Shown here in pieces: positions 46,864-56,024 of a DNA stretch of 64,000 nt (the first letter of the stretch is position 1; the number at the start of each line of letters is the position of its first letter). The stretch spans positions 7,501-71,500 of the forward strand of contig NZ_SUHQ01000023.1 in the NCBI RefSeq assembly GCF_004962245.1, given 5' to 3'. Source of the stretch: Mesorhizobium sp. Lineage in GTDB: Bacteria > Pseudomonadota > Alphaproteobacteria > Rhizobiales > Rhizobiaceae. Position numbers and translations under genes: made by a program. Below the pieces are notes generated by a model. The model ran no database searches and was not told where the DNA came from. It saw only the letters and a program-made list of their open reading frames with translations.

Positions 46864-46916
46864 GTTTGCACCGCACAAAAAGCAGGCTGCAAAAGCCTTT
46901 TGACGGGATCGGTGTA

Positions 46917-47795
46917 ATGAGCAAGATCGAGACGATCGGCATCATCGGCGCGGGCCAGATGGGCGGCGGTATCGCCCATGTTTCCGCGCTTTCAGGTTAC
47001 AAGGTGCTGGTCTACGATATCTCACCCGACCGCATCGAAAAGGGCATCGCCACCATCAGCGGCAACATGGCCCGCCAGGTCGGCTCCGGCAAACTCGAGG
47101 AAAAGCTGCGCAACGAGGCGATGGCGCGCATTTCGGCAGCGCCCACCATGGCCGATCTCGCAGGTGCCGATCTGGTGATCGAAGCAGCGACCGAGGACGA
47201 GACGGTCAAGCGCAAGATCTACGCCCAGCTATGCCCGCAGCTCAATCCCGAAGCCATCCTGGCGACGAACACCTCGTCGATCTCGATCACGCGTCTCGCC
47301 GCGCAGACCGACAGGCCGGAGCGTTTCATCGGCATCCACTTCATGAATCCGGTTCCAGTGATGAAGCTGGTCGAACTGGTGCGCGGCATCGCCACCGAGG
47401 ACCAGACCTTCGAAGCGGCAAAGGCCTATGTGAACCACCTCGACAAGACGATCACGGTCTCGGAGGATTTTCCGGCCTTCATCGTCAACCGCATCCTGCT
47501 GCCGATGATCAACGAGGCGATCTACACGCTGTATGAAGGTGTCGGCTCGGTTGACGCGATCGACACCGCCATGAGGCTCGGCGCCAACCATCCCATGGGA
47601 CCGCTGCAGCTTGCCGATTTCATCGGGCTGGACACCTGCCTGTCGATCATGCAGGTGCTGCATGACGGCCTGTCGGATTCGAAATACCGCCCCTGCCCGC
47701 TGCTGGTGAAATATGTCGAGGCCGGCTGGCTCGGTCGCAAGACCGGACGCGGCTTCTACGATTATCGCGGCGAGCATCCCGTTCCGACGCGTTAG
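46917..47795 (+). CDS. 3-hydroxybutyryl-CoA dehydrogenase
   Basis: 292 aa from the ATG at 46917. NAD motif [28 protein letters not shown], the catalytic His in [17 protein letters not shown], and the C-terminal HCDH dimer domain ([20 protein letters not shown]). It interconverts acetoacetyl-CoA and 3-hydroxybutyryl-CoA, linking polyhydroxybutyrate or fatty-acid breakdown with ETF. Placement after etfBA is common in Rhizobiales. Confidence 0.96.
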   Translation: MSKIETIGIIGAGQMGGGIAHVSALSGYKVLVYDISPDRIEKGIATISGNMARQVGSGKLEEKLRNEAMARISAAPTMADLAGADLVIEAATEDETVKRKIYAQLCPQLNPEAILATNTSSISITRLAAQTDRPERFIGIHFMNPVPVMKLVELVRGIATEDQTFEAAKAYVNHLDKTITVSEDFPAFIVNRILLPMINEAIYTLYEGVGSVDAIDTAMRLGANHPMGPLQLADFIGLDTCLSIMQVLHDGLSDSKYRPCPLLVKYVEAGWLGRKTGRGFYDYRGEHPVPTR

Positions 47796-47835
47796 AACAT
47801 TGCGCGTCCAATTGGACGCGCAAAACACGCTCCAA
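47796..47835. repeat. Intergenic repeat, family B, truncated copy
   Basis: Contains the perfect palindrome TTGCGCGTCC-AATT-GGACGCGCAA (47800-47823) followed by ACACGCTCC. Equivalent to the first block of the copies near 4.3 and 13.4 kb. It fills the gap between the convergent hbd and nrsF genes. Confidence 0.75.
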
Positions 47836-47839
47836 CTCT

Positions 47840-48478
47840 TTACCAGCGCACGAAAAGCCGCCCGCCGAGCGCTCCGAGCGCGGCGAGGATGGCAATCGCG
47901 ATCGTATACCAGGCGGCGACGAAAAGCGGCGAGTCGTCGAAGCAGTGTGCGGCATAGAAGGTTGCTGCCAGCCCGCCGGCGAGCAGACCCGCCACCATTC
48001 CGGCAAGCACCGGCCGCGTCGGTGCGCCATAGCGCAGCACCGCGAGAAAGACCGCCAGCGGCCCGATGCCGATTAGCGGAATGAACGTCAGGCAGATAGC
48101 TATGTTGCTGCCGACCAGTCGCGTGCCCCAGTCCGCCGCAGGCACGGAAAGAAGTTCCAGAACCACCGCAATGACCACCAGCAGCGGTGCGGCGATCATC
48201 CAGGTCGCCGCCCTGCTCGTCGATGCACCGGGTGTCGACAGGGCGCGGATCAAGGCGAAGGCGCTGACGGCAAGGACAGCCGTGAAGACGAATTTGGCGA
48301 GGAAACGCATCGTGTGCATGGCGGTCGCGATGTCGGCGCGAGGGCCGATCGCCAGCCAGAAGACCACCGCCGCGATCACGGTAGCCGCCCCGGCGGCCAC
48401 CCACCAGGCCAACCCCAGCGGCATCGCCCTGCTGCGGACATCGGCGTCAAGCGCTTTGATGAGATCGTCGGTCCTCAT
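47840..48478 (-). CDS. NrsF-family (DUF1109) anti-sigma factor
   Basis: 212 aa from the ATG at 48478: a short cytoplasmic N-terminus (MRTDDLIKALDADVRSRAMPLG), six hydrophobic helices and AAHCFDDSPLFVAAWYTIAI near the end. The DUF1109 family includes Caulobacter NrsF, which holds its ECF sigma factor at the membrane and releases it under metal or oxidative stress; cysteine residues such as the one in AAHCFDD are part of sensing there. One base follows the sigma stop, so the two are coupled. Confidence 0.9.
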   Translation of the reverse strand: MRTDDLIKALDADVRSRAMPLGLAWWVAAGAATVIAAVVFWLAIGPRADIATAMHTMRFLAKFVFTAVLAVSAFALIRALSTPGASTSRAATWMIAAPLLVVIAVVLELLSVPAADWGTRLVGSNIAICLTFIPLIGIGPLAVFLAVLRYGAPTRPVLAGMVAGLLAGGLAATFYAAHCFDDSPLFVAAWYTIAIAILAALGALGGRLFVRW

Positions 48479-48479
48479 G

Positions 48480-49031
48480 TCATTCCTGCCCGAATCGTTT
48501 GGCCCCGAACCGCTTGGCAATGGCGGCAAGCCCGCGATGAAGCGACACGCGCACCGCCGTCTCGCTGATGCCGAATTTCGCCGCCGTCTCGCCGATGGAG
48601 CGGCCTTCGACCGATATGGCCGACACCACGGAACGCTGCGCAGGCGGCAGGCCGTCCAGGGCCCGGTTGATGTCGCGCTCGCTGACGGTCTCCGCTTCCG
48701 GTTCGGCGAGGGTCTCGGCGATGCCGTCGATCTCGATCTCGATGCGCCGCCCACGCCGCCGGAAGGCGTCGATCAGCTTGAAGCGCGCGATGGCGTAGAT
48801 CCAGGGCAACACAGCCAGGTCTTGGCGCCAGGTATGCCGTTTCACATGAATGGCCAGCAAGGTTTCCTGCACGACATCCTCGGGGTCGACCCCGCCCTGC
48901 ACGATCTTGCGCCTGGCGAAGCCGCGAACGAGAGCAGCCGTCCGGTGCAGAAAGTCGGCGTAAGCCCTTTCATCTCCCGCGATCGCGGCCCGCATCAGCC
49001 GGGAAAGCTCGGCCTCGTCCTTGCCGGTCAC
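48480..49031 (-). CDS. ECF-family RNA polymerase sigma factor (SigF/ECF26-like)
   Basis: GTG start at 49031 with GGGAG 9 nt upstream; 183 aa. Sigma region 2 (VDPEDVVQETLLAIHVKRHTWRQDLAVLPWIYAIARFKLIDAFRR) and region 4 (LPPAQRSVVSAISVEGRSIGETAAKFGISETAVRVSLHRGLAAIA) are intact. With NrsF downstream it should form a stress-responsive switch. A candidate self-recognised promoter lies just upstream. Confidence 0.94.
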   Translation of the reverse strand: MTGKDEAELSRLMRAAIAGDERAYADFLHRTAALVRGFARRKIVQGGVDPEDVVQETLLAIHVKRHTWRQDLAVLPWIYAIARFKLIDAFRRRGRRIEIEIDGIAETLAEPEAETVSERDINRALDGLPPAQRSVVSAISVEGRSIGETAAKFGISETAVRVSLHRGLAAIAKRFGAKRFGQE

Positions 49032-49049
49032 AAGAGTTCACTCCCGATA

Positions 49050-49074
49050 TTCGCACTCGGCGCTGGTTTGTTAC
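49050..49074 (-). promoter_or_regulatory. Candidate ECF (SigF-type) promoter in front of the sigma gene
   Basis: Minus strand GTAACA, then CGAA with 16 bp between GTAAC and CGAA. This resembles the GTAACC-N16-CGAA motif of Caulobacter SigF targets and would make the operon self-activated. The inferred transcript start falls very close to the ribosome site, so the leader would be unusually short. Confidence 0.35.
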
Positions 49075-49161
49075 GTGGCCGACAAAATAATGTCCAAGCC
49101 AAACTACGGGAATACGAAAGTTTGCACCCCTTGGCGACCGATTGAAGCAGCTCACGAATGT

Positions 49162-49176
49162 TGACTATGACGATCA
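49162..49176. promoter_or_regulatory. Candidate RirA iron-responsive operator (TGA-N9-TCA)
   Basis: TGA-CTATGACGA-TCA in the leader of the ferric-iron transporter gene, overlapping a TTGACT box that could be the -35. The RirA-type IRO box of rhizobia is described as TGA-N9-TCA. A six-base pattern is weak evidence alone; the position before an iron uptake gene supports it. Confidence 0.45.
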
Positions 49177-49237
49177 TGTATTGATAGGTGCAGCCGTGCT
49201 AAACCAAAGACCATCGAGATCGAGAGGGATGACGTCC

Positions 49238-50245
49238 ATGAAATATGCTCTTTCCGCCCTTGCCGGTGCCACGGCGCTTGCAATCAGCCTGATCGCCGGT
49301 CCGGCAATGGCCCAGGACGGCGGCATAGTCGTCTACAACGCCCAGCACGAGAGCCTGACCAATGCCTGGGTTGAAGGTTTCACCAAGGAAACCGGCATCA
49401 AGGTCACCGTTCGCCATGGCGGCGACAGCGATTTCTCCAACCAGATCGTCGCCGAAGGCGCCGCCTCGCCTGCCGACGTGTTCCTGACGGAAAACTCACC
49501 CGCCATGGTGCTGGTCGAGTCCGCTGGGCTGTTCGCGCCGGTCGACGCCGACACGCAGACGCAGGTTCCGCAGGATTACCAGCCGGTCAGCGGCAAATGG
49601 GTGGGCATCGCCGCGCGCAGCACCGTCTTTGTTTACGACAAGACCAAGCTGACCGCCGAGCAATTGCCCAAGTCGCTGCTCGATCTCGCCGATCCGAGCT
49701 GGAAGGGACGCTGGGCCGCTTCGCCCTCCGGCGCCGATTTCCAGGCGATCGTCAGCGCGCTTTTGCAGCTCAAGGGTGAGGCCGCAACGGCCGACTGGCT
49801 GAAGGCGATGAAGGAGAACTTCACAGCCTACAAGGGCAACAGCACGGTGATGAAGGCAGTCAATGCCGGCGAAGTCGAAGGCGGCGTGATCTATCACTAT
49901 TACTACTACGGCGACCAGGCCAAGACCGGCGAGAACAGCAAGAACATCGGGCTCCACTATTTCAAGAACCAGGATCCGGGCGCGTTCGTCTCGGTTTCCG
50001 GCGGCGGCGTGCTGGCTTCCAGCAAGCACCCGAAGGAAGCCCAGGCCTTCTTGAAATGGGTGACCGGCAAGGGTGGGCAGGATGTGCTGAAAACCGGTGA
50101 TTCCTTCGAATACGCGGTCGGCAAGGGCGCGGAGTCCAATCCGGCGCTCGTGCCGCTGGCCGATCTGCAGGCGCCGAAAGTCGACGCGACGACGCTGAAC
50201 TCCAAGAAGGTGACCGATCTGATGACGGCAGCCGGCTTGCTTTAG
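49238..50245 (+). CDS. Fe(3+) ABC transporter, periplasmic binding protein
   Basis: 335 aa from the ATG at 49238 (GAGAGGG 9 nt before); an ATG 3 codons earlier is too close to that site. Signal peptide ends ...AGPAMA-QDGG. The mature protein is a FbpA/FutA-type SBP: IVVYNAQHESLTNAWVEGF, GDSDFSNQIVAEG, DVFLTENSPAM, and GGVIYHYYYYGDQ with the Tyr cluster that binds ferric iron. First gene of the SBP-permease-ATPase set, followed by a strong hairpin that should keep SBP mRNA in excess. Confidence 0.93.
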   Translation: MKYALSALAGATALAISLIAGPAMAQDGGIVVYNAQHESLTNAWVEGFTKETGIKVTVRHGGDSDFSNQIVAEGAASPADVFLTENSPAMVLVESAGLFAPVDADTQTQVPQDYQPVSGKWVGIAARSTVFVYDKTKLTAEQLPKSLLDLADPSWKGRWAASPSGADFQAIVSALLQLKGEAATADWLKAMKENFTAYKGNSTVMKAVNAGEVEGGVIYHYYYYGDQAKTGENSKNIGLHYFKNQDPGAFVSVSGGGVLASSKHPKEAQAFLKWVTGKGGQDVLKTGDSFEYAVGKGAESNPALVPLADLQAPKVDATTLNSKKVTDLMTAAGLL

Positions 50246-50275
50246 TCCACGTTCGTCCTAAAAGGGCAACCGACT

Positions 50276-50319
50276 GCGCTCCTGCGGGAATTCGCTTTCC
50301 GCAGGAGCGCTCTGTTTTT
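50276..50319 (+). terminator. Terminator/attenuator between iron SBP and permease
   Basis: GCGCTCCTGCGG, 11-nt loop, CCGCAGGAGCGC, then TCTGTTTTT. A perfect 12-bp stem plus T-run, 30 bp after the SBP stop. The permease and ATPase genes beyond it belong to the same transporter, so partial read-through (SBP in excess) is likely. Confidence 0.85.
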
Positions 50320-50421
50320 CGAGGTGGCATTCGTCCATGACGACAAGCTGCGTTATTGGCCGTGTTTGCGGCCCTTCGATCGTTTCCGCCACCAAGCGGC
50401 AGCGGCGTGGCGCCTGAGCCG

Positions 50422-51996
50422 ATGCAGTCTGCGGCCGACCTTGCACGTTCGGGCTTGCCATCGGCGACGGCCTTGGGCCGGCGCTCGGTCTCGTGGATTT
50501 CGCTCGCTGCCATCCTCATCTCGCTTTTTTCCCTGCTGCCGCTTGCCTTCATCATCTGGATTGCCGTGCAGACCGGCTGGGAAACGGTATCGGCACTGGT
50601 CTTCCGGCCGCGTGTCGGCGAGTTGCTGACCAACACGCTCCTTCTGGTGGTGCTGGCAGTACCGACCTGCATCGTGCTCTCGGTGGCGCTGGCCTGGCTC
50701 ACCGAACGCAGCAATCTCCCCGGTGCCCGCCTGTGGGCCTGGCTGTCGGTGGCGCCGCTCGCCATCCCCGCCTTCGTGCACAGCTACGCCTGGATCAGCC
50801 TGGTGCCGGGACTGCACGGCCTGGGGGCCGGCGTTCTGATTTCCGTCATCGCCTATTTCCCGTTCCTCTATCTGCCGGTGGCGGCAGCTTTGCGCCGGCT
50901 CGATCCCGCTCTCGAAGACGCCGCTGCAGCCCTCGGCCTCGGACCGTGGCGCGTTTTCCTGCGGGTGGTTCTGCCGCAACTCAGGCTCGCCATCTGCGGC
51001 GGTTCGCTGCTGATCGGCCTGCATCTCCTGGCCGAGTACGGCCTCTACGTGTTCATCCGCTTCGACACCTTCACCACGGCGATCGTCGACCAGTTCCAAT
51101 CGACCTTCAACGGACCGGCCGCCAACATGCTGGCCGCCGTGCTGGTGACATGCTGCTTCGTGCTGCTCGGGATCGAAGTGCTCGTGCGCGGCGAGGAGCG
51201 CTATGCCCGCGTCGGCTCGGGCGCGGCGCGCCAGCAGCAACGCACAAGGCTCGGCCGCGCCACGATCCCATGCCTGCTGCTTCCAGTCGTCACCACGTTG
51301 CTGGCGCTTGGCGTGCCATTCGTCACCATCAGCCGCTGGCTTGTCGCCGGCGGTGTCGATGTCTGGCGGTTCGCCGAGATCGGCCTGGCGCTCGGCCAGA
51401 CCCTGTTCCTGGCGCTCGCCGGCGCCCTGCTCGCCACCGTCGCCGCCATGCCGATGGCCTGGATATCGATCCGCGCGCCGGGACCGCTGCAGCGCCTTCT
51501 GGAAGGTTGCAACTACATCGCCGGCTCGCTGCCCGGCGTCGTCGTGGCGCTGGCGCTGGTCACCATCACCGTGCGCGTCGCCTTGCCGCTCTACCAGACG
51601 CTGTTCACGATTCTGATTGCCTATGCGCTGATGTTCCTGCCACGCGCCCTGATCAGCCTGCGGGCGTCGATCGCGCAGGCGCCGGTCGAACTCGAACGCG
51701 CCGCCGCCAGCCTCGGCCGATCACCGCTCAACGCGCTGTGGTCGACGACGATCCGCCTGTCGGCGCCGGGTGCCGCGGCGGGCATGGCGCTGGTGGCGCT
51801 CGGCATCATGAACGAACTGACCGCCACGCAAATGCTTGCGCCCAACGGCACCCGCACGCTGGCGATGGCGTTCTGGTCCCACAGCGGCGAGATCGATTAT
51901 GCATCCGCCGCACCTTACGCCCTGATCATGGTGGCGATGTCGCTGCCCCTGACCTGGCTGCTGTATGTCCAGTCGAAGCGGATGGCCGGGCGATGA
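50422..51996 (+). CDS. Fe(3+) ABC transporter, fused permease
   Basis: 524 aa from the ATG at 50422; the frame is open to a TTG at 50356, so a longer N-terminus is possible. About 12 hydrophobic helices and two BPD_transp_1 halves, each with its EAA loop ([20 protein letters not shown] in the first, [20 protein letters not shown] in the second): the FbpB-type fused permease of ferric-iron importers. Its stop overlaps the ATPase start by 4 bp (ATGA). Confidence 0.93.
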   Translation: MQSAADLARSGLPSATALGRRSVSWISLAAILISLFSLLPLAFIIWIAVQTGWETVSALVFRPRVGELLTNTLLLVVLAVPTCIVLSVALAWLTERSNLPGARLWAWLSVAPLAIPAFVHSYAWISLVPGLHGLGAGVLISVIAYFPFLYLPVAAALRRLDPALEDAAAALGLGPWRVFLRVVLPQLRLAICGGSLLIGLHLLAEYGLYVFIRFDTFTTAIVDQFQSTFNGPAANMLAAVLVTCCFVLLGIEVLVRGEERYARVGSGAARQQQRTRLGRATIPCLLLPVVTTLLALGVPFVTISRWLVAGGVDVWRFAEIGLALGQTLFLALAGALLATVAAMPMAWISIRAPGPLQRLLEGCNYIAGSLPGVVVALALVTITVRVALPLYQTLFTILIAYALMFLPRALISLRASIAQAPVELERAAASLGRSPLNALWSTTIRLSAPGAAAGMALVALGIMNELTATQMLAPNGTRTLAMAFWSHSGEIDYASAAPYALIMVAMSLPLTWLLYVQSKRMAGR

Positions 51997-53075
51997 GCTT
52001 CCTCGAACTCACCGATGTGCACAAGCATTACGGCCCGGTGGCCGCACTGGACGGGGTCGACCTCAGCGTGGCCAGCGGCAGCCGCACCGCGATCGTCGGG
52101 CCGTCCGGCTGTGGCAAGACGACCTTGCTGCGCCTGATCGCCGGCTTCGAGGCGCCGGATCAGGGCCGCATCGTGCTCGACGGCGAGGTGCTGGCCAATG
52201 GCGGCAGCGCCGTGCCCGCATATCGGCGTGGCATCGGCGTGGTGGCGCAGGACGGCGCCCTGTTCCCGCATCTGAGCATCGCCGACAATATCGGCTTCGG
52301 CATGGCGCGCGACGAGGACAAGCGCACCGAGCGCATCGTCGAGCTCGCCTATATCGTCGGGCTGGACAAGGCGATCCTGAAACGCCGGCCGCACGAGCTT
52401 TCCGGCGGCCAGCAGCAGCGTGTGGCGCTGGCCCGCGCCATGGCCATGAAGCCACGGCTGATGCTGCTCGACGAGCCGTTCTCGGCGCTCGACACGGGTC
52501 TGCGCGCCTCGATGCGCAAGGCGGTGGCCGAGCTTCTGGAAACCGCCGGCATCACCACGATCCTGGTCACGCACGACCAGGCCGAGGCGCTGTCCTTTGC
52601 CGGCCAGGTCGCAGTGATGCGCGACGGCAAATTCTCGCAGGTCGGCACGCCGCGCGAGCTCTATCTCAAGCCGAAAGACAGGATGGTCGCCGAATTCCTC
52701 GGCGACGCCATCATCCTGCCGGCCAAGATATCAGGCGGCTTCGCCAGTTCGCCGCTCGGGCGCATCGCCGTCGACAGCACCGAGCGGCGCGATATCGTCC
52801 GCATCATGCTGCGGCCGGAACAGGTGCTGCTGAAACGGACGTCGCGTGAAGGCATGTCGGGGACGCCGGACATGCTGTTCGGCGAGGTGACGGAGTCCGA
52901 ATTCGCCGGCTCGATGTGCACCATCGCGGTGCGGCTCTTGAACAGTCCCGATCCGCCGGACGCAGCCGCGATCGGCAACACGCCACTGATCCTGCGCAAG
53001 CCGGGCATGGACACACCGGTGGTCGGCGAGATCGTGCGGCTGACCGTTTCCGGCAAGGCGCATGTGTTTGCCTGA
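51993..53075 (+). CDS. Fe(3+) ABC transporter, ATP-binding protein
   Basis: 360 aa from the ATG at 51993. Walker A GPSGCGKT (36-43), signature LSGGQQQR, Walker B LMLLDEP, H-loop TILVTHD; the C-terminal third is a TOBE-like regulatory domain ([12 protein letters not shown].., [13 protein letters not shown]) as in FbpC/AfuC. Powers the fused permease upstream. Convergent with ugpC. Confidence 0.95.
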   Translation: MSFLELTDVHKHYGPVAALDGVDLSVASGSRTAIVGPSGCGKTTLLRLIAGFEAPDQGRIVLDGEVLANGGSAVPAYRRGIGVVAQDGALFPHLSIADNIGFGMARDEDKRTERIVELAYIVGLDKAILKRRPHELSGGQQQRVALARAMAMKPRLMLLDEPFSALDTGLRASMRKAVAELLETAGITTILVTHDQAEALSFAGQVAVMRDGKFSQVGTPRELYLKPKDRMVAEFLGDAIILPAKISGGFASSPLGRIAVDSTERRDIVRIMLRPEQVLLKRTSREGMSGTPDMLFGEVTESEFAGSMCTIAVRLLNSPDPPDAAAIGNTPLILRKPGMDTPVVGEIVRLTVSGKAHVFA

Positions 53076-53123
53076 ACGCTCTTGTGTCTCTCGCCGCTCG
53101 CTGATCAGGACAATAGGCTGGCT

Positions 53124-54191
53124 TCAATCGACCCGCTTACCAGCCTGATCGAACCAATGCAGCTTTTCGGCCTTGGCCACGACGCGCAACTGGTCGCCGG
53201 GCTTGGCGTTGGCGCGACCAGAGACGCGCACGACGATACGGCTGCCGCCTGCCGCGCAGTGAAGAAAGCTTTCGGCACCGACCGGTTCGACCGCCTCGAC
53301 TGTCGCCGGCAGGACGAGCGCACCGGGCAGCGCCTCCGCATTGAAGGTGACGTCGGCATCTTCCGGGCGAAAACCCAGTGTCGCGGCTTGTGTTTCGGGA
53401 GCCGCGAAGTCGATCGCCGTGCCGTCGGCCAGTATCGGGCCTGAGGAACTTCCGGTCAGCGCCAGAAGATTCATCGGCGGCGCGCCGATGAAGGAAGCGA
53501 CGAAGGTCGAGGCCGGCTTCTCGTAGATGTCGAGCGGCGCGCCCGTTTGCTCGACCAGTCCGGCGTTCATGACAACAAGGATGTCGGCCAGCGTCATCGC
53601 CTCGAGCTGGTCGTGGGTGACATAGACCGAGGTAACGCCAAGTTTGCGCTGCAAATTCTTGATCTCGACCCGCATCTGGCCGCGCAGTTTGGCATCGAGA
53701 TTGCTGAGCGGCTCGTCGAACAGGAAGACTTTCGGATTGCGCACGATGGCGCGGCCCATGGCGACACGCTGGCGCTGGCCGCCGGAAAGCTCGCGCGGGC
53801 GCCGGTCGAGCAGCGCCGAGAGTTCCAGCACCTTGGCTGTCGAGCGCACCCTGCTGTCGATCTCGTCCTTCGGCGTGCCGCGATTGCGCAGGCCATAGGC
53901 CATGTTGTCGTAGACCTTCATATGCGGGTAAAGCGCGTAGTTCTGGAACACCATGGCGATGTCGCGCTCGGTCGGGCCGATGGCGTTGACCACCTTGCCG
54001 TCGATGGCGACCGTACCGGCAGAAATGGTCTCCAATCCGGCGATCATTCTGAGAAGGGTGGACTTGCCGCAGCCGGACGGGCCGACCAGAACGCAAAGCT
54101 CCTTGTCGGGAATGGCGATGGACACGCCCTTCACGGCTTCGATGCCGCTGGGATAGACCTTCTTCACGTCCTTCAGATCGACGGTCGCCAT
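53124..54191 (-). CDS. ugpC: sn-Glycerol-3-phosphate ABC transporter, ATP-binding protein
   Basis: 355 aa. Walker A GPSGCGKS (37-44), [19 protein letters not shown], and the MalK-type C-terminal regulatory domain ending [17 protein letters not shown]. Last gene of the ugpBAEC operon. UgpC can be swapped with MalK-type ATPases in other bacteria, and the assignment here rests on the neighbours. Confidence 0.95.
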   Translation of the reverse strand: MATVDLKDVKKVYPSGIEAVKGVSIAIPDKELCVLVGPSGCGKSTLLRMIAGLETISAGTVAIDGKVVNAIGPTERDIAMVFQNYALYPHMKVYDNMAYGLRNRGTPKDEIDSRVRSTAKVLELSALLDRRPRELSGGQRQRVAMGRAIVRNPKVFLFDEPLSNLDAKLRGQMRVEIKNLQRKLGVTSVYVTHDQLEAMTLADILVVMNAGLVEQTGAPLDIYEKPASTFVASFIGAPPMNLLALTGSSSGPILADGTAIDFAAPETQAATLGFRPEDADVTFNAEALPGALVLPATVEAVEPVGAESFLHCAAGGSRIVVRVSGRANAKPGDQLRVVAKAEKLHWFDQAGKRVD

Positions 54192-54198
54192 CGGCTTC

Positions 54199-55047
54199 TC
54201 ACTTTTCGGATTCGACCAGGCCGCGCACGAACCAGCGTTGCATCAGCACGACCACCAGGATCGGCGGCACGATCGCCAGCATCGCTGTGACCATGACCAG
54301 GTGCCATTCGGTGTCGGCATCGGCGAAGGAAACCATCTTTCTCAGCGCGATGACGATGGTGTTCATATCGTTGCTGTTGGTGACGAGCAGCGGCCAAAGA
54401 TACTGCGTCCAGCCATAGATGAAGAGGATCACGAACAGCGCCGCGATGTTGGTGCGCGACAGTGGCAAGAGGATATCGAAGAAGAAGCGCCATGGCCCGG
54501 CACCGTCGACACGCGCCGCCTCGACCAATTCGCCCGGTATGGTCATGAAGAACTGGCGGAACAGCAGCGTCGCGGTGGCCGAGGCGATCAGCGGGACGAT
54601 CAGGCCGGCATAGGTGTCGATCATGCCGAGATCGACCATCACCTTGTAGGTCGGCAGGATGCGCACCTCCACGGGAAGCATTAAGGTGATGAAGATCAGC
54701 CAGAAGAAGGTCATGCGCAGGGGAAAGCGGAAGAACACGATCGCGTAGGCCGAGAGGATCGAGATGAAGATCTTTCCCACCGCAACGCCGAGCGCCATGA
54801 TCGTGGTGTTGAGGAGCAGTCTGCCGACACTGACGCCGCCGATGCGACCAATGCCGCCGAACAGCGCCTCGCTGTAATTGTTCCAGAGCTGGCCGCCGGG
54901 CAAGAGCGGCAGCGGCGGCCTGAGGATCGTTTGCAGCGTGTGTGTCGAGGCAACGAACGTGTAGTAGATCGGAAAAGCCACGATCAATATGCCAAGGATG
55001 AGCACGGCATGGGCGATGAAGGTGCGGAGTGGGGACTGGCCGATCAT
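54199..55047 (-). CDS. ugpE: sn-Glycerol-3-phosphate ABC transporter, permease UgpE
   Basis: 282 aa from the ATG at 55047 with GAGGG 5 nt before it; a TTG four codons upstream is less likely. Six helices and the EAA loop region [24 protein letters not shown]. Forms the channel with UgpA. Stop lies 8 bp from the ugpC start. Confidence 0.95.
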   Translation of the reverse strand: MIGQSPLRTFIAHAVLILGILIVAFPIYYTFVASTHTLQTILRPPLPLLPGGQLWNNYSEALFGGIGRIGGVSVGRLLLNTTIMALGVAVGKIFISILSAYAIVFFRFPLRMTFFWLIFITLMLPVEVRILPTYKVMVDLGMIDTYAGLIVPLIASATATLLFRQFFMTIPGELVEAARVDGAGPWRFFFDILLPLSRTNIAALFVILFIYGWTQYLWPLLVTNSNDMNTIVIALRKMVSFADADTEWHLVMVTAMLAIVPPILVVVLMQRWFVRGLVESEK

Positions 55048-55055
55048 CGCTGCCC

Positions 55056-55940
55056 TCAACCGTAGTGGACTTTGCGTTCCACGTAGCGGAACTGGATAGC
55101 CGTGAGCGCAATGACGATGACCATCAGGATGACCGACTGCGCCGCCGAATCGCCCAGGATCAGATTGACGAAGCCGTCATTGTAGACCTTGTAGACCAGC
55201 GTCTCGGTCGTCTTGCCCGGCCCGCCGCCGGTGACGGCATGAACGATGCCGAACGTGTCGAACAGGGCATAGACGGTGTTGACGACCAGCAGGAAAAAGG
55301 TCGTCGGCGCCAGCAGCGGGAAGACGATGGTCCAGAAGCGCTTGGTCTCGCCGGCGCCATCCATGGCCGCCGCCTCGATCAGCGTTTTCGGCACCGCCTG
55401 CAGGCCGGCGACGAAGAACAGGAAATTGTAGCTGATCTGCTTCCAGGCAGCCGCCGACACCAGCAGGATCATGGCGTGGGTGCCGTTGAGCAGCGGGTCC
55501 CATGCGATGCCGAGGCTTCTCAGCAAATAGGCCAACGAGCCGATCGAAGGATTGAACAGAAACAGCCACAGCATGCCGGCAATCGCCGGCGCCACGGCAT
55601 AAGGCCATATCAACAGTGTGCGGTAGAGGCCTTTGCCGCGCATCGCCTTCTCGGCCATGACCGCAAGCAGCAGCGCCACGCCCATGGCGACGATCGCAGT
55701 CGCAAGCGAGAACACCACGGTGACCTTGATCGAATTGAGGTAGGCCGGATCAGCCAGCACCTTCCGGAAGTTGGCGAACCAGACGAACTTGGTCCTCAGC
55801 CCGAACGGGTCTTGCCTGAGCATCGACTGGTAAAGCGCCTGGCCGGCCGGCCAGTAGAAGAAAACCAGTGTTATGGCGAGTTGTGGCGCCACCAGCAGGT
55901 AAGGCAGGATCTTGTTGGGAAAGACGACGCGTGGAGACAG
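55056..55940 (-). CDS. ugpA: sn-Glycerol-3-phosphate ABC transporter, permease UgpA (likely CTG start)
   Basis: The first ATG/GTG/TTG in the frame is GTG 55892, but that would cut off [16 protein letters not shown], which matches the conserved UgpA N-terminus and cytoplasmic leader. An in-frame TGA stands just upstream, and between it and that stretch the only possible initiator is CTG at 55940, which has AGGA 7 nt before it. From there the protein is 294 aa, the family length. Six helices, EAA loop [25 protein letters not shown]. Start is inference; a mutated ATG or GTG is the other explanation. Confidence 0.9.
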   Translation of the reverse strand: MSPRVVFPNKILPYLLVAPQLAITLVFFYWPAGQALYQSMLRQDPFGLRTKFVWFANFRKVLADPAYLNSIKVTVVFSLATAIVAMGVALLLAVMAEKAMRGKGLYRTLLIWPYAVAPAIAGMLWLFLFNPSIGSLAYLLRSLGIAWDPLLNGTHAMILLVSAAAWKQISYNFLFFVAGLQAVPKTLIEAAAMDGAGETKRFWTIVFPLLAPTTFFLLVVNTVYALFDTFGIVHAVTGGGPGKTTETLVYKVYNDGFVNLILGDSAAQSVILMVIVIALTAIQFRYVERKVHYG

Positions 55941-55964
55941 GCTGATTTCCTCGCTATCTCAGGA

Positions 55965-55992
55965 ATCGCCCACGCGAGCTTGCGTGGGCGAT
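55965..55992 (-). promoter_or_regulatory. Stem-loop between ugpB and ugpA
   Basis: ATCGCCCACGC and GCGTGGGCGAT form a perfect 11-bp stem with a 6-nt loop, 33 bp after the ugpB stop. No T-run follows. It probably protects the 3' end of ugpB mRNA so that binding protein is made in excess over the permeases. Confidence 0.75.
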
Positions 55993-56024
55993 ATTCAAAC
56001 CGACACTAACCGAGATAATCCCCG

